Notes: generated by a model not told the origin, from the letters alone. Positions 1 to 6,136 are shown, numbered from the stretch's first letter. The stretch is 7,660 nucleotides of DNA from an uncultured Acidobacteriota bacterium (GCA_946480545.1 CAMLKY010000082.1:1-7660), one strand, 5' to 3'. Numbers and translations: made by a program.

Positions 1-81
1 GGCGTTGGCACAGGCGGGACGATCACGGGCGTCGGCGAAGTGCTCAAAGCACGCAAACCCGGCGTGAAGCTCGTCGCCGTC
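1..81 (+). other. cysK: Cysteine synthase (CysK) fragment in frame with the SUMF1 gene
   Basis: The first 27 codons contain GVGTGGTITGVGEVLK followed by KPGVKLVAV. This is the Gly-rich loop that binds the PLP phosphate in O-acetylserine sulfhydrylases, plus the following helix and strand. In CysK proteins the next residues are normally Glu-Pro and then a conserved SGG.PG stretch. Here the match stops after VAV, and the sequence continues as a Ser/Thr/Gly/Pro linker (ATLVSAGTPAGG) into a membrane helix. None of the remaining ~100 C-terminal CysK residues is present. The piece is therefore a broken CysK end joined in frame to an unrelated gene, by recombination or by misassembly. Confidence 0.7.
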
Positions 82-1008
82 GCGACGCTCGTCTCCGCCG
101 GCACACCGGCGGGCGGCGTCGCGTCGCAGCCGCCGAAACGAAAGTTTCTTTCGCCGCTGGTTCTCGGTCTTTTGGGATTGGGGGTTCTTTTTATACTCGG
201 CGTAGGTGGTGTCGGCGCCGCCTACATGCTTGGACTTTTCCCGAAGATCCCGGCTGGACCCGCGAACACGGTCGACACTACTCCTAGCCCAGGGGGGAGT
301 GCCTCGCCGGTGGTCTCCAAGGCAGAAATGGTTGCGATACCGGGCGGCACATTTAAGATGGGCCGCAACACGGGTAACGAAAATGAGCGCCCCGAGCACG
401 AGATCACGGTCAAGGGGTTCAGCATGGACAAGAACGAGGTGACAAACGCCGAATACTACGACTTCGTCACCGCCACCGGGTACCGGCCTTTTCCCGTCCA
501 CTGGGTAAACGAGAAGCCGATACCGGGCCAGGAAAAGATGCCCGTTAGATTTGTGAATGCCGAGGACGTCAAAGCATTTGCGGATTGGCGTTCGAAGCGT
601 GACGGTGCCACGTATCGTCTTCCGACCGAGCAGGAATGGGAATACGCCGCACGGAACGGCAGCAAGCAGAACCTTTATCCATGGGGTGATAAGTTCGATC
701 CGCAGTGTGCCGTGATCGACCAGGCGGGAAACGATCCTACGGTTGTTGGGTCGAAGACTTGCCCCAATAGCTGGGGTGTCAACGATCTGATCGGCAATGT
801 ATTTGAATGGACGTCATCCGAGCCGTCGCTCTATCCGGGTAGTACGGGCGAGGTACGTCCGCTTACCGAACCGCATCTAATGTTGCGCGGCGGTGCCGCG
901 ATCTATAAGTCGTCAGGCCCTAACGCTATCACGTCGACGTTTCGCGTTGCCGTGCCAGCGAGCACACGCCGAGCCGAGATCGGATTTAGACTCGTGAAGC
1001 CCGAGTAA
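1..1008 (+). CDS. Membrane-anchored SUMF1/FGE-sulfatase-domain protein, 5'-partial, with a cysteine synthase fragment at its N-terminus
   Basis: The frame is open from base 1, so the true start lies outside the window; an internal GTG at 40 sits inside the cysteine-synthase-like part and is not a credible start. Codons 1-27 read as CysK. Codons ~49-80 (nt 145-240) form one hydrophobic membrane segment after a basic PPKRK stretch. A Pro/Ser/Gly linker follows, then a SUMF1 domain from codon ~110 (MVAIPGGTFKMG) to the end, with the family signatures RLPTEQEWEYAARNG and GNVFEW and the C-terminal IGFR. The region where active formylglycine-generating enzymes carry their two catalytic cysteines (nt ~883-1005) has none, so sulfatase activation is unlikely; the fold is probably used for binding. 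In this kind of bacterium such domains often follow a Ser/Thr kinase and a membrane helix, and the linker-TM-SUMF1 arrangement fits that. The protein probably spans the inner membrane with SUMF1 outside. The family call is firm; the N-terminal architecture is suspect. Confidence 0.85.
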   Translation, partial: GVGTGGTITGVGEVLKARKPGVKLVAVATLVSAGTPAGGVASQPPKRKFLSPLVLGLLGLGVLFILGVGGVGAAYMLGLFPKIPAGPANTVDTTPSPGGSASPVVSKAEMVAIPGGTFKMGRNTGNENERPEHEITVKGFSMDKNEVTNAEYYDFVTATGYRPFPVHWVNEKPIPGQEKMPVRFVNAEDVKAFADWRSKRDGATYRLPTEQEWEYAARNGSKQNLYPWGDKFDPQCAVIDQAGNDPTVVGSKTCPNSWGVNDLIGNVFEWTSSEPSLYPGSTGEVRPLTEPHLMLRGGAAIYKSSGPNAITSTFRVAVPASTRRAEIGFRLVKPE

Positions 1009-1055
1009 GGCGCTTACGATTTGCAGGCTTGTTGAAAATATCGAGAATAGTTGTA

Positions 1056-1694
1056 ATGAGAAGTTTTCTTACTAACTTAGTTCTGTTCGTCGCATTGGCA
1101 ATCATTCTTTCGAGCATGGCCGGCTGCTCGGGCACTGCGAGTTCCGAAAAGGCCCCGGCGAACGACCCCCAGCCCCAGGCCGCCTCAAACGAACCGAAAG
1201 CTCCTCCGGCTGAAAAGTCTGAAGAGGAGAAAAAGCAGAATCCGAATTATCGTCCGATCGAGAAGGCGATCGACGAGTCGCAGATCAAGAATCTCGACGG
1301 ATCTACGTTCAGGGTCGCCGACAAGCGGGGAAAAGTTATCCTGCTGAACATGTGGGCCACTTGGTGCGGTCCGTGTCGAGCAGAGATGCCGGCGCTTGTT
1401 CGCATGCAGGAAGAGCTTGGCGGTCAGGGTCTCGAGGTCATCGGGCTCAACACGGATGACGAGACTGTCGATCAGATCAACGAGTTCGCCGCGGATATGA
1501 AGTTGAATTACACGCTGACGTGGGCCGACACCGATCTGCAGACGGCACTCGTCCGCATCAGCAAGTTCCCCGGAATCCCGCAGAGCTTTATCATCGACCG
1601 TGATGGAAATCTGCGCGGGGTATTTCGCGGTGCAAAACCGGCAGACATAAAACAGATGGAAGAGCTTGTGAGGATGATCGTCACGAACGGTTAA
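1056..1694 (+). CDS. TlpA/ResA-type thiol-disulfide oxidoreductase lipoprotein
   Basis: This is a 213-residue exported thioredoxin-fold protein. The ATG at 1056 is preferred over the in-frame TTG at 1029, because from 1056 the protein opens with a compact signal peptide (MRSF, then a hydrophobic run) ending in the lipobox SMAGC. That predicts lipidation at Cys24 and anchoring on the periplasmic face of a membrane. Residues ~25-70 form a Pro/Ala/Lys/Glu-rich spacer. The AhpC-TSA/redoxin-like domain follows, with the catalytic WCGPC motif (Cys104 and Cys107) and a later GIPQSF with the cis-proline next to the active site. Family members reduce or exchange disulfides of extracytoplasmic proteins, for example in cytochrome c maturation; no cytochrome gene is present here to fix the substrate. 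The Shine-Dalgarno site is weak (cgagaa). It lies 47 nt after the SUMF1 stop and may share its transcript. Its stop overlaps the stop of the opposing rqcH gene. Confidence 0.9.
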   Translation: MRSFLTNLVLFVALAIILSSMAGCSGTASSEKAPANDPQPQAASNEPKAPPAEKSEEEKKQNPNYRPIEKAIDESQIKNLDGSTFRVADKRGKVILLNMWATWCGPCRAEMPALVRMQEELGGQGLEVIGLNTDDETVDQINEFAADMKLNYTLTWADTDLQTALVRISKFPGIPQSFIIDRDGNLRGVFRGAKPADIKQMEELVRMIVTNG

Positions 1695-3142
1695 TCGGTC
1701 TTGAGCTTTGCGTCGCCAATCTTCGGCTCGACGAGCAGCGTCTTAAAACTCGCCAGACTTACCAGCCCCGGTGCGGCGCCCCGGGGCTTATTCACGAACT
1801 TCTTTAACGTATAGTGCACCGCGGCCTTGGTCTGGCTCTTACCCTGGCTGTAGAACGCGGCTAGCTGTGCGGCCTCGACCAGGGTCTTATGCGGGATCTC
1901 TTTCCGGTTCGGATTGCGAACAACGACATGCGAGCCCGGGTAGTCCGCGGCGTGCATCCATGTGTCGAGTGACTTTGCGATCCGAAAGGTCAGGAAATCG
2001 TTGTCCGTCGACTTCTTACCGACGAGGATGTCGAAGCCGTCGGATGATATGAAATTCCGAACTCCGGTGGGCGCCGGCTCCTTCTTTTTTCGCGGAGTTA
2101 CGTCGGCCTTGGAATGGCTTACCCCTGCGGCATTCTCGATATAGGCTTCGTCTCCGCGTTCGATAGCAGCTTCCAGATCGTTGTGCGCTTTTGCGAGTGC
2201 AAGTAGCTCGCCCTCGAGCGTCGTCGTCCGATTCTCGATCTCGTCGCGTGCGTTCCGAGCTTTGGTGTAGCGCCTGAAGTATTTCTCCGCCGCTTCCGAC
2301 AGTGAGTCCTGCGGGTCGATCTCGATCGCAATCTCGGGCGCGGATTCGTCAAAGTAGTCGATCACGAAAACCCTATCGCCCTCGCGCCGGGCATTGGAGA
2401 CATTCGCCAGCAGAAGATCGCCAAGACGTTTCCATTTTTCCGCGTCACCGTGACGTTCAAGGTCGTCCCTCAACTTCCCGAGAAGCTTCTCGCGTTTTGT
2501 GATCTCGCGACGAATGCGATTCCGGGCTGCTGCTTCGAGCGAACGCAGGCGTGCCGACTCATCGCTCGCAAGGTGAAACTCGTCGAGGGCTTGCGACAGC
2601 GATCCATCGACCGCCGTTAATTTCCGCGGCCTTTCTCGCGCTGTACCGCCCGTTCTCTTTTCCGGCGGCGCATATCTCTCACCCGTCTGCTGACCGGTTC
2701 CCGATGTGCTCCTGGCCCGTTCCAGGATCGTGCCCTCGTCGTCGAGCAGGAACAGGTTCGCCGATTTACCGGTGAGCTGGACGATCAACGTGAACTTCGT
2801 CTCCCGCTCGAGCTCATCCATCGTTATGAATCCGAATGAGACTACACGTTCGTCCGCGATTTGTTGAATTGCCGTAACTGTCGCGCCGGAGAGCCGCCCG
2901 CGAACAAATTGCGAGAAGGCCGAAAGCCCGATCGACTCTTTCTCCAGATCGCGAAGCCGGCGTTTGATGAGATAAAGACGCGGCTTCGAGGGCTCGGCAC
3001 TAATAAACAGATATCGCGAATCGGCGAGTCGAAAGTCGATAGCCAGTTCCAGCCGCGAGAGCTGAAACAACTTACCGAGCCGCCGGCCGGAAAGCTCCGA
3101 CTCGAGCTCGGGAATTATCGCCTCGATGGTGCGAAGGTCCAC
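1691..3142 (-). CDS. rqcH: RqcH/NFACT family ribosome-associated quality control factor
   Basis: This 483-residue protein belongs to the NFACT family (bacterial RqcH, eukaryotic Rqc2/NEMF; older name fibronectin-binding protein A). RqcH binds 50S subunits obstructed by peptidyl-tRNA and recruits alanyl-tRNA to add C-terminal alanine tails that mark the stalled chain for degradation. Residues ~1-170 form NFACT-N (ELSGRRLGKLFQLSRLEL near the start; QIADERVVSFGF at ~94-105). Residues ~190-330 are charged and helical, the coiled-coil arms. Residues ~360-480 form NFACT-R (DUF814), with the hallmark DTWMHAADYPGSHVVVR from residue 393. It is shorter than the roughly 570 residues of the Bacillus protein. 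The Asp-Arg pair important for tRNA recruitment in B. subtilis appears here as Glu98-Arg99. The start is GTG; no purine-rich Shine-Dalgarno precedes it, and the leader is pyrimidine-rich. The start is supported by its fit to the usual NFACT N-terminus. Confidence 0.92.
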   Translation of the reverse strand: MDLRTIEAIIPELESELSGRRLGKLFQLSRLELAIDFRLADSRYLFISAEPSKPRLYLIKRRLRDLEKESIGLSAFSQFVRGRLSGATVTAIQQIADERVVSFGFITMDELERETKFTLIVQLTGKSANLFLLDDEGTILERARSTSGTGQQTGERYAPPEKRTGGTARERPRKLTAVDGSLSQALDEFHLASDESARLRSLEAAARNRIRREITKREKLLGKLRDDLERHGDAEKWKRLGDLLLANVSNARREGDRVFVIDYFDESAPEIAIEIDPQDSLSEAAEKYFRRYTKARNARDEIENRTTTLEGELLALAKAHNDLEAAIERGDEAYIENAAGVSHSKADVTPRKKKEPAPTGVRNFISSDGFDILVGKKSTDNDFLTFRIAKSLDTWMHAADYPGSHVVVRNPNRKEIPHKTLVEAAQLAAFYSQGKSQTKAAVHYTLKKFVNKPRGAAPGLVSLASFKTLLVEPKIGDAKLKTD

Positions 3143-3179
3143 AACGAGAGTCTAAGAGGAGGAAATGAAAAGTCCAAGG

Positions 3180-3191
3180 AGGAGGTGATCC
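3180..3191 (-). promoter_or_regulatory. Anti-Shine-Dalgarno-like 12-mer in the rqcH leader
   Basis: On the minus strand this reads GGATCACCTCCT, identical to the conserved 3' tail of bacterial 16S rRNA. It ends 37 nt before the rqcH GTG. A second pyrimidine block, CCTCCTCTT (3154-3162), lies between it and the start. The rest of the 16S 3' end (helix 45) is absent, so this is not an rRNA fragment. A regulatory role is inference; chance similarity in a biased stretch is possible. Confidence 0.35.
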
Positions 3192-3209
3192 GGTAAACTT
3201 TCAGCCTGA

Positions 3210-3215
3210 AGTATA
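3210..3215 (-). promoter_or_regulatory. Possible -10 box for rqcH
   Basis: The minus strand reads TATACT, five of six consensus positions, placing a transcription start near 3203 and giving a leader of about 60 nt. No acceptable -35 hexamer is found 16-18 nt upstream, where the arm of the inverted repeat element begins. The call is weak and rests on position and the -10 match alone. Confidence 0.25.
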
Positions 3216-3225
3216 GCTGGACGGG

Positions 3226-3387
3226 CCCGTCAGGGACGCTTGAGAATAGCCCACCGATTCATCGGTGGGAGATGTTCAGCCAGCGCTCGAAATCCCGGAG
3301 GGACTATCAGTCGTCCCTTCGGGACTTGCGTCGAAGCGCTCGATCCCAGCGATAAATCGCTGGGCTATTCTCAGATGTCCCTGCGGG
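3226..3387 (+). repeat. Two-unit inverted, multi-hairpin element with REPIN architecture
   Basis: Two copies of one unit face each other around a centre at ~3305-3312. The left unit reads inward as an arm CCCGTCAGGGAC (3226-3237), three bases, TGAGAATAG (3241-3249), a perfect 9-bp hairpin CCCACCGAT/ATCGGTGGG with a 2-nt loop (3250-3269), AGCGCTCGA (3282-3290) and the mini-hairpin TCCCGGAGGGA (3293-3303). The right unit, read on the minus strand, repeats every part: CCCGCAGGGAC (3387-3377), TGAGAATAG (3373-3365), CCCAGCGAT/ATCGCTGGG (3364-3345), a GCGCT block and TCCCGAAGGGA. The two large hairpins differ at a paired position (C-G versus G-C), so each stays perfect. Paired inverted REPs, each with a short conserved tag before a palindrome, are the REPIN layout mobilised by RAYT (IS200-like) transposases. 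The tag here would be ATAG, not the classic GTAG/GGAG. No transposase is in the window. Copy number elsewhere is unknown. Confidence 0.8.
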
Positions 3388-3467
3388 ATCGCCTCGGTAG
3401 AAAAAGCAATGTAAATCGCTCCATCTTTCCAAGGCTCGCGTTCGTTCAGTCGGCGCGTGCGGCTCTT

Positions 3468-4832
3468 CTAGTATTCGCGGACGAGGATCGTGCCCGAAAG
3501 GATGTCGTGCGCCGCTCGACGCTCCTCGTTGAAGAAGACCGGGAGGAATCCGATACCCGCGAAGATCAACGACAAGAGATAGACCGCCGAGCTTACCGCC
3601 GCCTGATGCAATGTCGGATACGCATTTTCCTCGACATCGACCAGTTCGAGCGAGAACAATCGCATTCCGATCGAGCGTCCGAAAAACGCCAGCGATGTCG
3701 TGAGATAAAGGAACATCACTATCGCGAGAGCGGCAGTAAATGCGAACGCTCCCGATAGAGACAGCCAGGTGCCGCCCGCGAGCATGAAGGGTGAAAGCAG
3801 GATCAGGGTCGCAAACAAACCGACGATCACGTCGAATACGCCCGACCCGAAGCGCATCGAGAGCGGCGCGAGATCTTCGATCTCATCGGTTTCTTCATTC
3901 TCGATCTCAACGATGTCATTCTCGATCGCCTTCTCGGCCACGCGTACGTCGATCGCCGTAGATGCCGCGGCGGCCGCGGGAATAAAGGCTCGCTCCGGAG
4001 ATGCCTGATCCGGAAGTCGGGGAAGTTTGTTGGTGTCGAACCCTCGCTTCTCGATCTTGAGAGGCGAGACGAGCATCGGCTTTGGCGACGGGTTGACGAT
4101 CGTCTTGCCCGGCTGACGCGGAGCGGCGTCGCTCGGTGCCACAACATTAAAAGGAAAATTGCGCGACGACGGCGGTTTGCCGATCTTCACCGATTGTTCG
4201 GCGACGGGCTGATTCGAAAAAATCTTGCGCGAAGCCTCGATGCGTTTCAGCGCATTCGCGACGCGCGGATTCTGATGGCGCGGTTGTTCGTCTTCGACAA
4301 ACTCAACCTTCAGCGCGTTCGCTCCGTTAGTCGTGCGCGGCGTCGAGGCCGGAGCCTCGGTCGCGTCAGAACGCTTGTTCGTTCCAACTTTCTGTCTGAC
4401 CGAATTCTGGAGCTGCAGACGCCACTCCGGAACCGTCGCTTTCTTTGTCTGAAACTCGACCAGCGTCGGGCTCGTCTTTTTGACGCGGAGATCGTTCGTA
4501 TCAAAGCGTGCCGCGATCGGCTTTGGTTGAACCGCCGGAGCTGGCGGCGGTGGCGCGGAAGCTTTCGGCGGCGGCGGTGGGGACACTTCCTTTTTCACGG
4601 GCGGCGGTTGTACATCCTTCACGACCGGAACTTGCGGAATTGCCGGAGGCGTCACCAGCGCGCCAGGATCACGCTTCGGCAAGCCGAGTCTTCCGCTCAC
4701 CGAAATCGCAGCCTCGCCCTTGGAGATCTTGGTCTCGAGCTCCTCGCGGACCGTGTCGTTGATCATGGCTCCGCATTGAAGGCAAATAGAAAGAGTAGGG
4801 GCAAGATCACGTTTACAGACCGGACAGATCAT
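3468..4832 (-). CDS. Zinc-ribbon, proline-rich, RDD-family membrane protein
   Basis: This 454-residue protein has three parts. Residues 1-22 form a zinc ribbon with two CxxC pairs (Cys3/Cys6 and Cys17/Cys20), which start right at the N-terminus and so support this ATG. Residues ~55-320 form a long low-complexity, probably disordered region with polyproline runs (PPPVKKEVSPPPPP, APPPPAP) and an acidic stretch just before the membrane. Residues ~324-453 form an RDD domain with about three membrane helices (~331-353, ~358-384, ~412-433), the Arg/Asp pair of the first helix (Arg327, Asp334), a GRSIGMRLFSLEL loop and the C-terminal RRAAHDILSGT signature. RDD proteins are inner-membrane proteins of mostly unknown role; some have been linked to ion transport. 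Only the architecture can be stated here, and no substrate is visible. The gene probably has its own promoter (4890-4919). A weak Shine-Dalgarno (cgagaaa) precedes the start. Confidence 0.88.
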   Translation of the reverse strand: MICPVCKRDLAPTLSICLQCGAMINDTVREELETKISKGEAAISVSGRLGLPKRDPGALVTPPAIPQVPVVKDVQPPPVKKEVSPPPPPKASAPPPPAPAVQPKPIAARFDTNDLRVKKTSPTLVEFQTKKATVPEWRLQLQNSVRQKVGTNKRSDATEAPASTPRTTNGANALKVEFVEDEQPRHQNPRVANALKRIEASRKIFSNQPVAEQSVKIGKPPSSRNFPFNVVAPSDAAPRQPGKTIVNPSPKPMLVSPLKIEKRGFDTNKLPRLPDQASPERAFIPAAAAASTAIDVRVAEKAIENDIVEIENEETDEIEDLAPLSMRFGSGVFDVIVGLFATLILLSPFMLAGGTWLSLSGAFAFTAALAIVMFLYLTTSLAFFGRSIGMRLFSLELVDVEENAYPTLHQAAVSSAVYLLSLIFAGIGFLPVFFNEERRAAHDILSGTILVREY

Positions 4833-4889
4833 AGAAATTTCTCGAATTAGGTGGAGTGATTGTTAGCGCGACCCGGGTAAATCGCAGAA

Positions 4890-4919
4890 AGAATATCAGA
4901 GATTACTTTAAGGCGTCAA
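4890..4919 (-). promoter_or_regulatory. Sigma70-type promoter for the RDD gene
   Basis: On the minus strand a -35 box TTGACG (4919-4914, five of six consensus) is followed after 18 nt by the -10 box TATTCT (4895-4890, four of six). The predicted start near 4883 leaves a leader of about 50 nt before the ATG at 4832. Placement, spacing and local AT-richness agree. No experimental support is available. Confidence 0.5.
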
Positions 4920-4923
4920 CAGT

Positions 4924-4945
4924 AAACGTAGAAATATTTACGTTT
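4924..4945. promoter_or_regulatory. Near-perfect palindrome upstream of the RDD promoter, possible operator
   Basis: The top strand holds AAACGTA, one G, then AAATATTTACGTTT. Removing the single G at 4931 leaves a perfect 20-bp palindrome. It ends 5 bp upstream of the predicted -35 box, a typical place for a dimeric activator or repressor. The stem is AT-rich with no T-run after it on the minus strand, so it is a poor intrinsic terminator. No regulator family could be assigned. Confidence 0.4.
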
Positions 4946-5063
4946 CGGGCTGGTGGGCCCAACGCGTTTTAATTGCAATGATTTGGATGGGATTCCGTGC
5001 GACCTCGGATTTGAAGATGTCGCCGTTTGAAGTGTTATTGGGGTCAAAAGGTGGGGCAAAAAT

Positions 5064-5438
5064 CTATAACGGCTGGCGCCCTGCGAATCCGGCTTCGACC
5101 TCATGCCACCATTCGATCTCATCGCCCTCGCCGACCTGCCAGCATAGGAGCACGACGCGGCCGTCGCGCATCGAGGGGAAATCGATCAGGCCGCGTGAGT
5201 AATCTTTGAGCTGAACACCGAGGTTGTGGATCTCCGTCGTAAGCTTGCCGACTTCGTACAGAGCCTTTACGTAACCCGAACCGCCTTCCATTCCGCCGGA
5301 GAACTCTGACGCACCGGCCGCTGCCGTTGCAGCTTCACGCAATTCTCCGATACGGGCGTAGAGTTTTTGGATCCGCTCAACACTCTGGCGAACGGTTGGC
5401 AGCAGCGAGTTCGCTTCGTCAATGGTAAAGGTCTTCAT
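5064..5438 (-). CDS. DUF2203 family protein
   Basis: This small 124-residue cytoplasmic protein of unknown function is recognised by the DUF2203 pattern. It opens with KTFTIDEANSLLPTVRQSVE, continues as a helical segment to ~residue 40, then a Gly/Ser-rich insert (GASEFSGGMEGGSG), a second helix, and the highly conserved C-terminal half: LGVQLKDYSRGLIDFPS, an RDGR..LLCWQ strand, then WWHEVEAGFAGRQPL ending the protein. Length and ends match the family, so the gene appears intact. No catalytic residues are known, although the conserved Asp, Arg, Trp and His residues suggest a binding or enzymatic site. Its ATG overlaps the stop of the upstream NYN nuclease gene by ATGA, so the two are probably co-translated and may act together. 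The Shine-Dalgarno is weak, which fits dependence on coupling. Confidence 0.85.
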   Translation of the reverse strand: MKTFTIDEANSLLPTVRQSVERIQKLYARIGELREAATAAAGASEFSGGMEGGSGYVKALYEVGKLTTEIHNLGVQLKDYSRGLIDFPSMRDGRVVLLCWQVGEGDEIEWWHEVEAGFAGRQPL

Positions 5439-6124
5439 TGATCGTCGTTCACTCTGATCAGGTCAGGATTCTTGTCCGGAGCGGTCGACCTGTGTACCGA
5501 TCCGCGCGTGTTACGTTCACGTCCGGTTCGCAAAACCTCGGGCACGCCAAGCTCGTCAGGCGGGACGAACGATGGAACATCGAACTCACCCTGCGTGCTG
5601 TCCTTTCGGATCAGCTCCGCGATATCGCCGAGATCGATAAAAAAGTCTGCGACATCGATCAGCCTCGGAGCCGTGTTCGAACGGAAGCCGGCAACCTCGA
5701 CACGACAGCCTTTGTAAGCGACCGCGTTCACAGCGTAGACAAAGTCCTCGTCACCCGACACAAGCACCGCCGTGTCATAGCGCCCCGCGAGGCTCAGCAT
5801 ATCGACCGCGATCTCGACATCGAGATTCGCTTTCCGTGTCCCATCGTAAAATGTCTTCAACTCTTTCTGCACGACACGAAAGCCGTTGCGTCGCATCCAG
5901 AGCAGAAATCCCTGCTGGCGTTCCGCACCGGCATCCACACCCGTGTAAAAGAACGCCCGAAGAAGCCGCCCGTCGCCCAGAAGGATCCTGAGCAACTTGT
6001 TGTAATCGATGTCGATGGTATGAAATCGCGCCGCGTGAAAGAGATTATTGCCGTCGATAAAAACTGCCACGCGACCACGATGCCCGAATTTCCAGGACGA
6101 ACTGGTAGTCGTGTCAAACTGCAT
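5435..6124 (-). CDS. NYN domain (LabA/DUF88, PIN-like) putative nuclease
   Basis: This 229-residue protein has an N-terminal NYN domain, a PIN-like fold that usually cleaves RNA with bound divalent metal. Visible motifs in order are AVFIDGNNLFHAAR (Asp24, Asn26), the middle KANLDVEIAVDML (Asp102, Asp108) and VLVSGDEDFVYAV (Asp125, Asp127), followed by a GCRVEVAGFRSNTAPRLIDVADFFIDL strand-helix unit typical of the LabA/DUF88 group. The acidic residues expected to hold metal are all present, so it should be active. Residues ~180-229 form a polar tail with no recognisable domain. The start ATG is supported by AGAGGT six nt upstream. It is the first gene of a two-gene unit with DUF2203 (ATGA overlap). 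The RNA substrate cannot be read from the sequence. Confidence 0.88.
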   Translation of the reverse strand: MQFDTTTSSSWKFGHRGRVAVFIDGNNLFHAARFHTIDIDYNKLLRILLGDGRLLRAFFYTGVDAGAERQQGFLLWMRRNGFRVVQKELKTFYDGTRKANLDVEIAVDMLSLAGRYDTAVLVSGDEDFVYAVNAVAYKGCRVEVAGFRSNTAPRLIDVADFFIDLGDIAELIRKDSTQGEFDVPSFVPPDELGVPEVLRTGRERNTRGSVHRSTAPDKNPDLIRVNDDQ

Positions 6125-6130
6125 GATTAG

Positions 6131-6136
6131 ACCTCT
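6131..6136 (-). promoter_or_regulatory. Ribosome binding site of the NYN gene
   Basis: The minus strand reads AGAGGT, then six bases, then the ATG at 6124. It is one of the clearest Shine-Dalgarno sites in the window and fixes this start; the other genes have weak or no purine tracts. Confidence 0.6.

Noticed and set aside
3154..3188. Seven-codon plus-strand ORF (MKSPRRR) after AGGAGG
   Set aside because: The spacing between AGGAGG and ATG is only two bases, too short for efficient initiation, and the frame is antisense to the rqcH leader.
3180..3191. Remnant of a 16S rRNA gene
   Set aside because: Only the last 12 bases match; the preceding helix 45 sequence is absent.
2861..3196. 111-codon plus-strand open frame ending in the purine-rich region before rqcH
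   Set aside because: Antisense to the NFACT-N domain; no motif supports it.
3226..3387. Inverted repeat region as a simple bidirectional terminator
   Set aside because: The hairpins have no following T-runs, and the mirrored multi-part layout is far more elaborate than a terminator.
3226..3387. CRISPR array
   Set aside because: The repeats are inverted and only two in number, with no regular spacers and no cas genes.
3240..3758. 172-codon plus-strand open frame
   Set aside because: It runs through the inverted repeat element and antisense to the conserved RDD C-terminus; the product has no family features.
4194..4850. 218-codon plus-strand open frame
   Set aside because: Arg-rich, low-complexity translation opposite the zinc-ribbon and proline-rich coding sequence of the RDD gene, which has real motifs.
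5438..6130. 230-codon plus-strand open frame covering the whole NYN gene
   Set aside because: It lies exactly antisense to a gene with clear NYN motifs, and its translation is Arg/Val-rich with no recognisable domain; it is a by-product of GC-rich codon use.
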